14,315 nt of DNA from JANNXY01 sp039795755. GTDB lineage: Bacteria; Patescibacteriota; Minisyncoccia; Phycocordibacterales; CAIZIN01. Below, one piece after another: positions 1 to 6,859 of this stretch. Made by a program: the position numbers and the translations under genes. The stretch is taken from NCBI GenBank assembly GCA_039795755.1, contig JBDKLF010000065.1, positions 1 to 14,315 of the forward strand, given 5' to 3'. Each line of letters starts with the position of its first letter. The stretch's first letter is position 1. The notes under the pieces were generated by a model. That model was not told where the DNA came from. It saw nothing but the letters and a program-made list of their open reading frames with translations, and did no database searches.

Positions 1-917
1 GGGAGTAATCCGCTCTTACCAATCTTTTTGAGATGAGCTTCGATAAGTTCGAATATATCTGAGAGACGTGCTCCGACAATGTCATCGAGTTTTTTCTTTG
101 GATAATTTCCACCAACTACACTTCCGAGCTTTACTTGCTCAGCTTCTTCAAGGGGAATGCGTAATCCAAGTGCAATATCATTGGTAATATCATTTGATCC
201 AATAGGGAAGACTTCAAGTGAGAGTGGGGTGTTGTTCTCGTATACTGCAATTGATACGGTCTCTGATCCAATATTGGCAAGGACACATCCAGCAATCCGC
301 TGTGCCTTGGTAAGCATGACGTGCGCTGCTGCAAAGGGAGAAGGAGTCACATCAACCACTTCGAGACCAGCTTCTTCAATTGCTTCAATGAGGTCATTGA
401 GATGATGATCGAGGCAAGTGATGAAAAGCGTCTTCACTTCAAGCTTCATGCCCTTCATGCCAATAGGATTACCGAGGGCTGGCTTGCCATCAATTTTGTA
501 CGAGAGTGGAATGGTGTGAATAATCTTTCGATTGATCGTAGCAGCTTCAGGAAGGGTATGCTGACTTGCTTCCATTGCTTTATCAATATCAAGCATAGTG
601 ATTTCTGAGTCTGCTCGAGAAATAACTGATGTACCAATTGAGATTGCACTTCCGAGGCCAATGCCACCTACCGAGAGGAAGACACGTTTGATAGGGGTTC
701 CGAGAGATTTTTCTGCAGCAAATATTGCTGATTCAATACTCTTCACTACTTCATCTGCATGAGCGACATAACCATGACGCATGCCACGTGTCTCTGCTTT
801 TCCTGTGGCAACAATTTTGAAAATGTCTTTTTTGTTAGTATCGCGAGCATGTTCACAGACCACAACTTTGGTTTCCCATGTTCCGATATCGAGACCTACT
901 GCAAGTGTGCGTGACAT
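1..917 (-). CDS. ftsA: Cell division protein FtsA, 3' end cut by the window
   Basis: Actin-fold ATPase that tethers FtsZ to the membrane and organises the divisome. I translated 305 codons from the ATG at 915-917; the C-terminus, including the membrane-targeting helix, lies outside the window. The phosphate-1 motif GLDIGTWETK is at residues 8-17, and a 1C-like FtsA region follows at roughly 85-165. Phosphate 2 reads ANIGSETVSIAVYEN (214-228), where actin-family proteins usually have DIGGGTT. The following FPIGSNDITNDIALGL stretch (237-252) and the AEQVK segment (259-263) match the family well. It is the last gene of the leftward run, 60 nt after ybeY, and has its own promoter-like sequence with an inverted repeat. 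The substituted phosphate-2 loop is the one oddity. Identity as FtsA is very likely. Confidence 0.93.
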   Translation of the reverse strand, partial: MSRTLAVGLDIGTWETKVVVCEHARDTNKKDIFKIVATGKAETRGMRHGYVAHADEVVKSIESAIFAAEKSLGTPIKRVFLSVGGIGLGSAISIGTSVISRADSEITMLDIDKAMEASQHTLPEAATINRKIIHTIPLSYKIDGKPALGNPIGMKGMKLEVKTLFITCLDHHLNDLIEAIEEAGLEVVDVTPSPFAAAHVMLTKAQRIAGCVLANIGSETVSIAVYENNTPLSLEVFPIGSNDITNDIALGLRIPLEEAEQVKLGSVVGGNYPKKKLDDIVGARLSDIFELIEAHLKKIGKSGLL

Positions 918-940
918 ATTAGTATTGATTTTACAATACT
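918..940 (-). promoter_or_regulatory. ftsA promoter with -10 inside an inverted repeat
   Basis: Reading on the minus strand, AGTATTG (940-934), TAAAAT (933-928) and CAATACT (927-921) form a perfect 7-bp inverted repeat. Its 6-nt centre is a good -10 hexamer, and the ATG follows 10 nt after that hexamer. This could be an operator overlapping the -10, or a small hairpin at the 5' end of the ftsA message. On the plus strand the same hairpin is followed by six T, so it could also stop rightward transcription. Confidence 0.5.
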
Positions 941-977
941 TTTTTGAAAATGCGTAGTGTGACGCAGGTGGGGAAAA

Positions 978-1343
978 CTATCTTACCTCAGATATACCAA
1001 ATTTTGCTCTCCATTTTTTCTCTTCTTTCTCCATTGCGTGACCATGAGTGTGACCCTTCAAATGGCAGCAAGAATGTATAAATAAATATTCGATAGGGTG
1101 TTCAGATTTTGGATAGAGAAAGATTTCTCCTGATTGTTTATCAAAAGGGAATGCAAGCGTGTTCGCAGGACCATCTTTCTTCTTCCATTCTTTGTGAAGT
1201 TTGGTAGCGAGTTTTTTGTCAGTGTAGACGAGGGAAAGTTGATACTTCTTACCAAGAATGGCTTCCTTAATAGGCAACAAAGGCACCGTTTTAATTGTGC
1301 CTTTGTAAACCTGTGTGATGTTGAAGTTTTTTGAAACTGCCAC
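978..1343 (-). CDS. ybeY: Endoribonuclease YbeY (16S rRNA maturation)
   Basis: Zinc-dependent endoribonuclease of the UPF0054 family, acting in 16S rRNA 3' maturation and ribosome quality control. The 121-aa product carries the metal-binding signature HSCCHLKGHTH (residues 90-100), with His90, His94 and His100 at the family's spacing. The upstream TLAFPF segment (62-67) corresponds to the conserved T-D-V-L-S-F-P strand, and GEIFLYP (72-78) to the GDI(V/F)I strand. It is shorter than the usual 150 or so residues, mainly at the N-terminus. The start is GTG at 1343-1341, only 6 nt after the rpsU stop and without a Shine-Dalgarno sequence, so coupling to rpsU translation is likely. Its position between a ribosomal protein gene and ftsA fits a ribosome-assembly role. 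Confidence 0.92.
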   Translation of the reverse strand: MAVSKNFNITQVYKGTIKTVPLLPIKEAILGKKYQLSLVYTDKKLATKLHKEWKKKDGPANTLAFPFDKQSGEIFLYPKSEHPIEYLFIHSCCHLKGHTHGHAMEKEEKKWRAKFGISEVR

Positions 1344-1349
1344 TGTGTT

Positions 1350-1586
1350 TTATTTTCGAACTCGTGGAGTGATTTTTCCGAGTTTTACTTTTTCTTCGTA
1401 GTCCTTTCGTCGAGCAAGTCGTTCGAGGGCACCTTTCTTCTGAACATAAGATGATCGATTTCGTTCAGCATATCGGAGTGATCGCTTTCGCTGAATCACG
1501 CCATTTTCTTGTGTAGCACGTGTGAAGCGCTTGATAGCACTTATGTTGTTTTCGTTCGGTCCCTTGTTAATTTCTACATTTATCAT
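1350..1586 (-). CDS. rpsU: Small ribosomal subunit protein bS21
   Basis: Component of the 30S platform close to the anti-Shine-Dalgarno end of 16S rRNA. The 78-aa protein is very basic. The family core is visible: an N-terminal beta segment (MINVEINKG), then RFTRATQENGVIQ (residues 21-33) and a long Arg/Lys-rich helical tail. It is somewhat longer than the 58-70 residues common elsewhere. The start is ATG at 1586-1584. Upstream on the minus strand lies TGTGATAAT, an extended -10-like sequence about 11 nt from the start codon, so the gene may have its own promoter inside the operon. The stop is 6 nt before ybeY. Confidence 0.93.
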   Translation of the reverse strand: MINVEINKGPNENNISAIKRFTRATQENGVIQRKRSLRYAERNRSSYVQKKGALERLARRKDYEEKVKLGKITPRVRK

Positions 1587-1624
1587 AGTTTCAAAAGATT
1601 ATCACATGAATAGAATTCGCGCAA

Positions 1625-2809
1625 CTAGGCGATATTCTTGAGATATTCAGGGAGCTTACTAATAGGCACTGTATCCTGAGATCGAGTATTCATATTACGT
1701 ACAAGAAGGGTGTTATCCATGGCTTCTTTCTGTCCCATGATGATGACGTAAGGGAATTTCTCATGTTCAGCAATAGTGAGCTGAGCAGACATCTTATCTC
1801 GTGAAAGTGATTGATAGAGTGGAATTTTTGACTTTCGGAGAATTTCAATAACCTCAAGCGATCGAAGTTTTGCTTCGAATCCGATTTGAATAAAGAAGAA
1901 AGAAGATTTCTTGAGAGGCTTTGGCGGCTTAGCTGACTTTTCGAGTGGGGGAAGGTACAGGGTGATTCCAACTGCAGGAATGTCCTTTTTGTTTACAGTC
2001 TTTTTTGCAAGTGTGTTATATCGAGATCCTGCCGCCACGATTACTGAACCGCCTTTTCCGTCTGATGCAGAAATAGTAAAGATAGTGTCACTTGAATATC
2101 CACGGTGACCAACAAGTGCATTGTTGATCTTGTAATCAAGCTTGAGTGTCTCAAGGAATTCAAGTACTTCTTGGAAATGTGTTCGAGCTTCGTCGTTAAG
2201 GAAACTAATTGCTTGCGGTGCAGCAAGTGCAATTTCGTCACCTTCTTCTATCGCACAAGTGTGAGCAGCGAGCGCATCTTTTTTGAAAATATGTCGGCAG
2301 GTTGCAGAAACAGCATTGATATTCTTTTTGTAGTAGTTGGCAATTTCTTTTTGGAATCGAGCGGTGATGTCTTTGTTGCCTATACTATTGATGTCGATGA
2401 CGAGATCCTTGAACCCTTCTTCTTCGAGAATCGCAACAGATGCTTGAAGTAAGGTTGCTTCAGCGATACTCTTTGTTGTCCCGAGAATATCGAGGTGAAT
2501 GATTCGCTTTTTGGTCTTTCGGCAGCCGTAGGTGTTCTCGTTCCAGAGTAATACCGGTTGTGACATGTTCTGAATATGTTCTGCTCCGTATACTTTGAGA
2601 ATTGCTACTTTGTCTTCTGCACAGGCGAATGCGTCGTCTCCTTCGAGTTGCTTAATATTCTTTACAAGTGCAAGGTCATCCTTATCGAGGGTTACTTTGT
2701 GACATACGTGGGTACCGTAATAACAGGCCACATTGAATGCAGGGTCCATAGTGCCACAAGTAAGCTTTTCGGCCTTTTTAGGGTCTTTTTTAGCCGTTTT
2801 GGTAGTCAT
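1625..2809 (-). CDS. HisRS-like paralogue (class II core plus anticodon-binding domain), probably non-catalytic
   Basis: A 394-aa protein with the outline of histidyl-tRNA synthetase. LDILGTTKSIAEATLL (106-121) followed by VIDINSIGNKDITARF (137-152) matches the HisRS region after motif 2. HRGYSSDTIF (235-244) takes the place of the LDYYTRTVFE-type His-A loop, and AAGSRYNTLA (259-268) that of GGRYDGL. Residues 303-391 form an HGTP-type anticodon-binding fold. The catalytic signatures are degraded: no RGxxD..P start, no clear motif-2 R-x-E, and the motif-3 G-x-G-x-E-R is replaced by ITLYLPPLEK (282-291). It starts 12 nt after the lepB stop, with TAAAAT overlapping that stop. It may be a tRNA-binding or regulatory protein (HisZ- or GCN2-like precedents). 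The family resemblance is good; function is unknown, and a true hisS should exist elsewhere. Confidence 0.75.
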   Translation of the reverse strand: MTTKTAKKDPKKAEKLTCGTMDPAFNVACYYGTHVCHKVTLDKDDLALVKNIKQLEGDDAFACAEDKVAILKVYGAEHIQNMSQPVLLWNENTYGCRKTKKRIIHLDILGTTKSIAEATLLQASVAILEEEGFKDLVIDINSIGNKDITARFQKEIANYYKKNINAVSATCRHIFKKDALAAHTCAIEEGDEIALAAPQAISFLNDEARTHFQEVLEFLETLKLDYKINNALVGHRGYSSDTIFTISASDGKGGSVIVAAGSRYNTLAKKTVNKKDIPAVGITLYLPPLEKSAKPPKPLKKSSFFFIQIGFEAKLRSLEVIEILRKSKIPLYQSLSRDKMSAQLTIAEHEKFPYVIIMGQKEAMDNTLLVRNMNTRSQDTVPISKLPEYLKNIA

Positions 2810-2821
2810 AATTGCTATATT

Positions 2822-3415
2822 TTACTGATTTTTAGGGATTTGTCCAGTTTGGTCCACATCAGCAACTTCTCCTGGAAGAATGTCAATTTTTTGGAAAGGG
2901 AAGAGGCGGATGAGGGGTCTTCCAATAATAAACTCCTTTTTGAGTGATCCCCAGATACGAGAGTCAGAACTGACTGGTCGATTGTCTCCAAGAACGTAAT
3001 ATTCATCATTTGCGAGTGTGGTAGTGACCTCACCCTGCGTCTCAACATCAAGTACCGGCTCGTCAATGATAAATCCTTCAGGATTATCAGGTGTGGTAAT
3101 AGTAATTGTCTTGTTGTGCACAGTTACAGTCTCACCAGGAAGTCCAATAATTCGCTTGATGAAGTAACGTTTGGTATCAAGTGGATAACGGAAGACAATA
3201 ACATCGTATCTCTTTGGATTTTCTAGTTTATAGGTAAGTGAATCAACGATGAGATAATCATGATTCTTGAAGGTGGGGTACATAGAATCACCAGAGACAA
3301 TAAATGGTTCTGCTACCCAGATACGAATAGGGAGAATGATAAAGACAACAATCGCAAGAAATTTCCAAAATTCTTTTGAAGCACTATTCTTCGGAGGAAG
3401 GTTCTCAGGTTGCAT
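2822..3415 (-). CDS. lepB: Signal peptidase I
   Basis: Membrane-bound Ser/Lys protease that removes signal peptides from secreted proteins, here probably including the pilin-like precursors encoded downstream in the window. The 197-aa chain has one N-terminal membrane helix (about residues 17-34). Box B is SGDSMYPTF (41-49) with nucleophile Ser44. Box D is RYFIKRIIGLPGE (83-95) with general base Lys87. Box E is GDNRPVSSDSRIWG (143-156). The length and single helix resemble Gram-positive-type enzymes. The start ATG lies 9 nt downstream of TATGAT on the minus strand and is also preceded by AGGAAA, one of the few Shine-Dalgarno-like sequences in the window. It is the first gene of the leftward run and is divergent from pth. 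Confidence 0.95.
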   Translation of the reverse strand: MQPENLPPKNSASKEFWKFLAIVVFIILPIRIWVAEPFIVSGDSMYPTFKNHDYLIVDSLTYKLENPKRYDVIVFRYPLDTKRYFIKRIIGLPGETVTVHNKTITITTPDNPEGFIIDEPVLDVETQGEVTTTLANDEYYVLGDNRPVSSDSRIWGSLKKEFIIGRPLIRLFPFQKIDILPGEVADVDQTGQIPKNQ

Positions 3416-3454
3416 TGTTTCCTAATCATAAAGCAATTTGGTAAGATAGCAAGT
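3416..3454. promoter_or_regulatory. Divergent lepB/pth promoter region
   Basis: These 39 bp separate two start codons. For pth, TGGTAAGAT (3439-3447) is an extended -10 (TGn plus TAAGAT) ending 7 nt before the ATG. For lepB, TATGAT reads on the minus strand at 3430-3425, ending 9 nt before its ATG. Both predict start sites at or within a few nt of the start codon. No clear -35 is visible for either. Confidence 0.6.
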
Positions 3455-4018
3455 ATGAATATTATTGTTGGTCTCGGAAATCCAGGAGAAGAATACGAAT
3501 TGACTCGTCATAATGCAGGACGAATTGTGCTTGATGTGATCCGCAAACATTTCGATGGTGATGAATGGGAGAACAACTCACTGCATGATGCACGTACTAC
3601 TACAATTAAAGTGGGAAAGGAAAAAGTATTACTTCTTGAACCTGAAACATTCATGAATCGTTCAGGTAATTCAATTAAGAAGTTGGTGAAGACTCAAAAA
3701 GCTGCTCGAGATATGGTGGTGATCTATGATGACCTTGATCTTCCGGTGGGTAAGATGAAAATCTCTTTTAATAAAAGTTCTGGTGGTCACAAAGGGCTTG
3801 ATTCGATTATTAAGCAAGTGAAGACATTAGAATTTCCTCGTATTCGAATTGGAATTGATAAAGGACGAAATCCGGAGAAGCATATCCTGGGAACTTTTAA
3901 AGATGATGAAATAAAGACCTTGAAGAAGCTTGGGAAGAAAATCGCCGAAGCAATTGAAGTGCTTGTTGCTGAAGGGTGGGAAAAAGCCGCGAGCTTGTAT
4001 TCGAATCTCGAGGTGTGA
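3455..4018 (+). CDS. pth: Peptidyl-tRNA hydrolase
   Basis: Cleaves the ester bond of peptidyl-tRNAs released from stalled ribosomes, recycling tRNA. The 187-aa product begins MNIIVGLGNPG, the exact family start, with Asn9. Catalytic His19 lies in LTRHNAG, Asn68 in FMNRSG, and the catalytic Asp in YDDLDLP (Asp92/Asp93). I chose the ATG at 3455 rather than an in-frame upstream ATG at 3410, because the upstream codons would overlap the lepB start and the promoter, and family members begin here. The usual GGHNG motif reads SSGGHKGLDS (108-117), so the conserved Asn is Lys113. A small basic gene follows 30 nt downstream, and both end at the terminator at 4331. Confidence 0.95.
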   Translation: MNIIVGLGNPGEEYELTRHNAGRIVLDVIRKHFDGDEWENNSLHDARTTTIKVGKEKVLLLEPETFMNRSGNSIKKLVKTQKAARDMVVIYDDLDLPVGKMKISFNKSSGGHKGLDSIIKQVKTLEFPRIRIGIDKGRNPEKHILGTFKDDEIKTLKKLGKKIAEAIEVLVAEGWEKAASLYSNLEV

Positions 4019-4048
4019 TAGCCTGATGGCAACACGATCCTTTCTGTT

Positions 4049-4342
4049 ATGTTCCTGCATTCTAATAGTTTTCACCTACTCTGGGAGCTTACTTGTTCCT
4101 CTAAAGCTGATCGCCGGCAAGTGCTTCGAAATCTCAAAAACACACATAATGATGTGCACGTATGGATACATGATCTCGCTAAGAAACATCGCTTTAAAGG
4201 CGTGTTGTCTGCATTGCGAGATAAGAAAAAGCGATTTGTTAAAGTGATGCTCGCAGAGCTTGCTCAGGGTAAAAAGAAAAAAGGAAAAGCTCACCTTATG
4301 AAAGAGCTTGAGAAAAAAATGCAACAAAAAACCCCGCGTTAA
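4049..4342 (+). CDS. Small basic protein of unknown function
   Basis: I do not recognise this 97-aa protein. It is Lys/Arg/His-rich and mostly predicted helical, with RQVLRNLKN (23-31), VWIHDLAKKH (38-47) and a lysine-dense C-terminal half. This suggests nucleic-acid or ribosome binding, but that is inference. Two points support it as a gene: its stop codon falls in the loop of the terminator at 4331-4349, and its codon choice resembles its neighbours. A competing frame starting at ATG 4026 looks less protein-like and stops early, at 4247. The ATG at 4049 lacks a Shine-Dalgarno sequence, so the exact start is uncertain. It probably shares the pth transcript. Confidence 0.7.
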   Translation: MFLHSNSFHLLWELTCSSKADRRQVLRNLKNTHNDVHVWIHDLAKKHRFKGVLSALRDKKKRFVKVMLAELAQGKKKKGKAHLMKELEKKMQQKTPR

Positions 4343-4359
4343 GCGAGGTCTTTTATTTT
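4331..4359. terminator. Bidirectional intrinsic terminator between convergent genes
   Basis: ACCCCGC (4331-4337) and GCGAGGT (4343-4349) pair around a GTTAA loop. On the minus strand the stem is unbroken, with one U-G wobble, and is followed by six T, so it terminates the rpsA message. On the plus strand there is a single C-A mismatch, followed by TCTTTTATTTT. The stop codon of the small basic gene (4340-4342) lies in the loop. Confidence 0.85.
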
Positions 4360-4376
4360 GTATTAGAGTAATGTAA

Positions 4377-5492
4377 TTACTTTGCTACGTATGAGAGAGT
4401 CATCTTCTGTTCCTTTGGATCGAATACATTGATCTTGAAATCATATACCTTTCCGAGTTCAAGTGTGGTTCGGAGCTTGTCTTCTGAATTACCGAATTCA
4501 GATACATGCACTAATCCTGCTACACCTTCTTCGATAGAAGCAAGTGCACCATGCTTGTTGAACTTGATAACTACACCCTTTACGATCATGTCCTTCTTGA
4601 ATTTCTTTCCAGCTTCAGTCCAAGGATTTTCCTTGAGAGCCTTGATAGAAAGAGATACCTTTCCGTCCTTGATTTCAATTACCTTCACCTTTACCTTTTC
4701 ACCAACCTTGTATTTTGCCTTTGGATTTTCAACGAGAGCCCAATCCATTTCTGAGATATGAACGAGTCCTTCGAGGTTATCATCAAGCTTCACGAATACT
4801 CCGAAGTCTACTGCACCGGTAACTTCACCATTGAGTACATCACCTACATTGTAAGTTGATGCAGCCTTTGTCTTTTCCTGGTTTTCTGAACCCTTTTCAG
4901 AGAAGATCAATTTACCATCCTTTGGAGTAGCTCCAATGATAGTAACAATCAATCGCTGACCAACAAGCTTTCGAAGTTCTTCGAGAATTCGTTCCTTATC
5001 ACCGTCTTCTACACGTGGGTAGTGGTCAGCCTTGAGCTGTGATGCAGGAAGGAAACCCTGAATACCTTGCCATGCAAGGATAAGTCCACCCTTGTTCGCT
5101 TCAAGCACTGGAAGGTCAAGTGCAGTCTTTTCTGCAATTGCAACCTCGATTTCACTCCAGATGAGAGCTTGTTTCGCTTCCTTGAGTGACAATTCAATGT
5201 AGCCATCTTTTCCTGATGGATCAACAACCTTTGCGGTTACTGAATCACCAACATGACTCTTCTTGATAATGTCTCGGGCGATGATGAATTCTCGTCCGTA
5301 GATAAGACCAGTTCCGAATGGAGGAATATCAACGTACATCGCATTACTGTCGATGGCGATAATCTTTCCTTCAACGAGATCCGCCTTGAGTGGTGGATTC
5401 GCTGATTCATTAAGAAACTTCTGCATCAAAGAATCGTTCTTTACTGCATCTCCTGTTTCAGCTGGAGCAGCTGTTTTTGCTTTTGTAGGCAT
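4377..5492 (-). CDS. rpsA: Ribosomal protein S1-like protein with four S1 domains
   Basis: RNA-binding protein that in most bacteria helps 30S subunits engage mRNA. The 371 residues hold four S1/OB repeats at about 36-104, 121-200, 213-285 and 298-370, preceded by a 30-residue polar Ala/Lys-rich tail. The third and fourth repeats are the most canonical: VTGAVDFGVFVKLDDNLEGL (224-243) with LVHISEMD, and LVHVSEFG (327-334). The first two are diverged. E. coli S1 has six repeats, so this is a shortened form of the kind seen in several phyla. The gene runs leftward to the shared terminator at 4331-4349. TACTAT lies only 4 nt before the ATG, so the promoter position is unclear. Assignment is firm as an S1-domain protein and likely as ribosomal S1. 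Confidence 0.9.
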   Translation of the reverse strand: MPTKAKTAAPAETGDAVKNDSLMQKFLNESANPPLKADLVEGKIIAIDSNAMYVDIPPFGTGLIYGREFIIARDIIKKSHVGDSVTAKVVDPSGKDGYIELSLKEAKQALIWSEIEVAIAEKTALDLPVLEANKGGLILAWQGIQGFLPASQLKADHYPRVEDGDKERILEELRKLVGQRLIVTIIGATPKDGKLIFSEKGSENQEKTKAASTYNVGDVLNGEVTGAVDFGVFVKLDDNLEGLVHISEMDWALVENPKAKYKVGEKVKVKVIEIKDGKVSLSIKALKENPWTEAGKKFKKDMIVKGVVIKFNKHGALASIEEGVAGLVHVSEFGNSEDKLRTTLELGKVYDFKINVFDPKEQKMTLSYVAK

Positions 5493-5516
5493 TTATATAG
5501 TACGGCTTTTGTACAT
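5493..5516 (-). other. Possible 7-codon leader ORF abutting rpsA
   Basis: On the minus strand ATG TAC AAA AGC CGT ACT ATA TAA ends directly against the rpsA ATG. GGAG (5523-5520) lies 3 nt before its start, a close but Shine-Dalgarno-like placement. It could be a leader peptide coupling translation to rpsA, or chance. Confidence 0.2.
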
Positions 5517-5640
5517 CTGCTCCGTTTGCATAACTATCGTGGCATAAAACGGTGTTACAGATATACGGTAATAAAACCGCATGAGCAATCAAATTACCAT
5601 AGAAAGGGAATAAGTTCAACATCCTGAATTGAAGCACAAA

Positions 5641-5669
5641 TAAAATAAAAAACACGTCGAGACGTGTTT
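5641..5669 (-). terminator. Intrinsic terminator of the 103-aa gene
   Basis: AAACACGTC (5650-5658) and GACGTGTTT (5661-5669) form a perfect 9-bp inverted repeat around GA. Read on the minus strand it is followed by TTTTATTTTATTT. It starts 2 nt after the stop codon of the upstream minus-strand gene. Confidence 0.88.
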
Positions 5670-5671
5670 GC

Positions 5672-5983
5672 TTAAACAACAACGATTTCCGGTAGGGTTA
5701 CCACCACGTCACCGTGCAAAATTTGAACGTTATCAGTTTTGCATGGTGCAGTCACTTTTCGGTGAATGTAGTAGGGTGCACTGTGTTCACCTGGTATGAT
5801 GGGTCCTTTTCTGGTTGTTACTGCAGGAACCTCAAGTTGAGGTTGTTCAAATTCGAGTGGTCTTACTTCGAAGTTGCCTGCGGTAAGCTTTCTGCCTTTT
5901 TCGTAGGCAGTGTCGTAATAGAAAAAATATTCACCATCTGGAATTTCTTTGAGTGGCTTCCTCTCAGATCCTGGTTTAATCAT
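5672..5983 (-). CDS. Conserved-looking small protein of unknown function
   Basis: I do not recognise this 103-aa product. It has no signal peptide or membrane segment and looks like a small soluble beta-rich protein. Visible stretches are DGEYFFYYDTAYEKG (16-30), a proline-rich middle, and a valine-rich end, VVVTLPEIVVV (93-103). A single Cys is at position 81. The best evidence that it is expressed is the terminator 2 nt past its stop. It is divergent from the MBL-fold gene, with 77 bp between them. The ATG at 5983-5981 is the first in frame; the promoter on its side is not obvious. Confidence 0.7.
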   Translation of the reverse strand: MIKPGSERKPLKEIPDGEYFFYYDTAYEKGRKLTAGNFEVRPLEFEQPQLEVPAVTTRKGPIIPGEHSAPYYIHRKVTAPCKTDNVQILHGDVVVTLPEIVVV

Positions 5984-6045
5984 ATCTGGTTCAAAACTTT
6001 ACAAGATTGCACGATATAAGTAAATAGTCGTCAGGTGATACATTT

Positions 6046-6060
6046 TGGTATACTAATTGC
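6046..6060 (+). promoter_or_regulatory. Extended -10 promoter of the MBL-fold gene
   Basis: TGGTATACT (6046-6054) matches the extended -10 form TGn-TATAAT with one change. Six nt (AATTGC) separate it from the ATG at 6061, so transcription should begin at or next to the A of the start codon. No good -35 is seen at the normal distance. Confidence 0.7.
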
Positions 6061-6702
6061 ATGATAATCACATACCAAGGAATTGAATTCGTAAAGATTC
6101 AGCACGGCGATCTTGTACTTGCCTTTAATCCTGTATCAAAAGATTCTTCTTATAAGACACCTCGATTCGGAGCAGATATTGCACTGTCTTCACTTAATCA
6201 TCAAGACATGAACGGTGATGATGCGGTGACATTGGGAGAAAAAAAGCCTTTTATTATTCGTGGTCCTGGTGAGTATGAAGTAAATGAGTTGTTTGTTCGT
6301 GGCTATGCTACGGTTTCTTCGTACGATGGTGTTGAAAGAATAAATACTATATATAGTGTGACCGTTGATAATATTAATGTGTGCTTCCTTGGTGCTTTGG
6401 GTAAAGTCGAAATGGACGCAGATGCACGAAAGGCGATTGGAGATGCAGACGTGCTCATTGTTCCTATTGGAGGTGAAGGAGTGCTTTCTGCTTCAGAAGC
6501 ATATCAGTTCGCTATAAAGACCGAGCCAAAGGTAATTATTCCGATTCATTGGGGTCAGGTAGGTGACAAAGGTGCACTCAAGACATTTCTTAAAGAAGGA
6601 GGAGTGGAAGATACCAAAGCTATTGATAAGCTCACGATTAAGAAAAAAGATATTGAAGGAAAGCAGGGAGAAATTGTGGTGCTTGATGCATTAATGTCAT
6701 AA
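6061..6702 (+). CDS. MBL-fold protein with degraded metal site
   Basis: Metallo-beta-lactamase-fold protein of the UPF0173/L-ascorbate lactonase-like type, 213 aa. Fold landmarks are present: IEFVKIQHGDLVLAFNP (8-24), PFIIRGPGEYEV (63-74), ERINTIYSV (92-100), VLIVPIGGEG (131-140) and IPIHWG (160-165). The metal ligands are mostly missing. The usual H-x-H-x-D-H reads LNHQDM (45-50), keeping only His47 and Asp49. The later C-H-L-G-D-L-G type motif reads CFLGALG (108-114), losing both His and Asp. His163 remains. It is therefore probably not a normal hydrolase; a structural or binding role is possible. It is followed after 2 nt by the 44-aa membrane protein and then gyrA, so the three may be co-transcribed. 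Confidence 0.85.
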   Translation: MIITYQGIEFVKIQHGDLVLAFNPVSKDSSYKTPRFGADIALSSLNHQDMNGDDAVTLGEKKPFIIRGPGEYEVNELFVRGYATVSSYDGVERINTIYSVTVDNINVCFLGALGKVEMDADARKAIGDADVLIVPIGGEGVLSASEAYQFAIKTEPKVIIPIHWGQVGDKGALKTFLKEGGVEDTKAIDKLTIKKKDIEGKQGEIVVLDALMS

Positions 6703-6704
6703 CC

Positions 6705-6839
6705 ATGTCACTTCTCGAACGTTTACGACAAAAGCCTGATAGGCAAAAGAAAATGATTGCACTTACAGTAGCAATTATCGTTGCGGTGATTGTTACGGTG
6801 GCGTGGCTTATGGCTCAAAGTGCGATGCAAACTTATTAG
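6705..6839 (+). CDS. 44-aa single-span membrane protein
   Basis: ATG at 6705 opens a 45-codon frame ending at TAG 6837-6839. Residues 1-16 are polar and positively charged (MSLLERLRQKPDRQKK). About 17-37 is a continuous hydrophobic helix, and the tail MAQSAMQTY follows. The positive-inside rule places the N-terminus in the cytoplasm. It starts 2 nt after the MBL-fold stop and ends 20 nt before gyrA, filling the space exactly. The clear charge-helix-tail layout and tight packing support a real gene. Function is unknown; possibilities are a membrane anchor or small regulator for a neighbour. Confidence 0.75.
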   Translation: MSLLERLRQKPDRQKKMIALTVAIIVAVIVTVAWLMAQSAMQTY

Positions 6840-6844
6840 CAATA

Positions 6845-6859
6845 TGATAATCTAGTCAA
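6845..6859 (+). promoter_or_regulatory. Extended -10 promoter of gyrA
   Basis: TGATAATCT (6845-6853) fits TGn-TAnnnT and is followed by exactly 6 nt before the gyrA ATG at 6860. TATGAT (6843-6848) overlaps it as an alternative -10. This predicts a leaderless gyrA transcript in addition to read-through from upstream. Confidence 0.55.

Noticed and set aside
4026..4247. Hydrophobic frame starting MATRSFLL after pth
   Set aside because: It overlaps the small basic gene, whose codon use is better and whose stop sits in the terminator. The competing frame stops early and has many Cys and Ile codons atypical of neighbours.
5714..6019. 101-codon plus-strand frame opposite the 103-aa gene
   Set aside because: It is antisense to a gene with its own terminator, is rich in Cys, Phe and Trp, and crosses into the divergent spacer.
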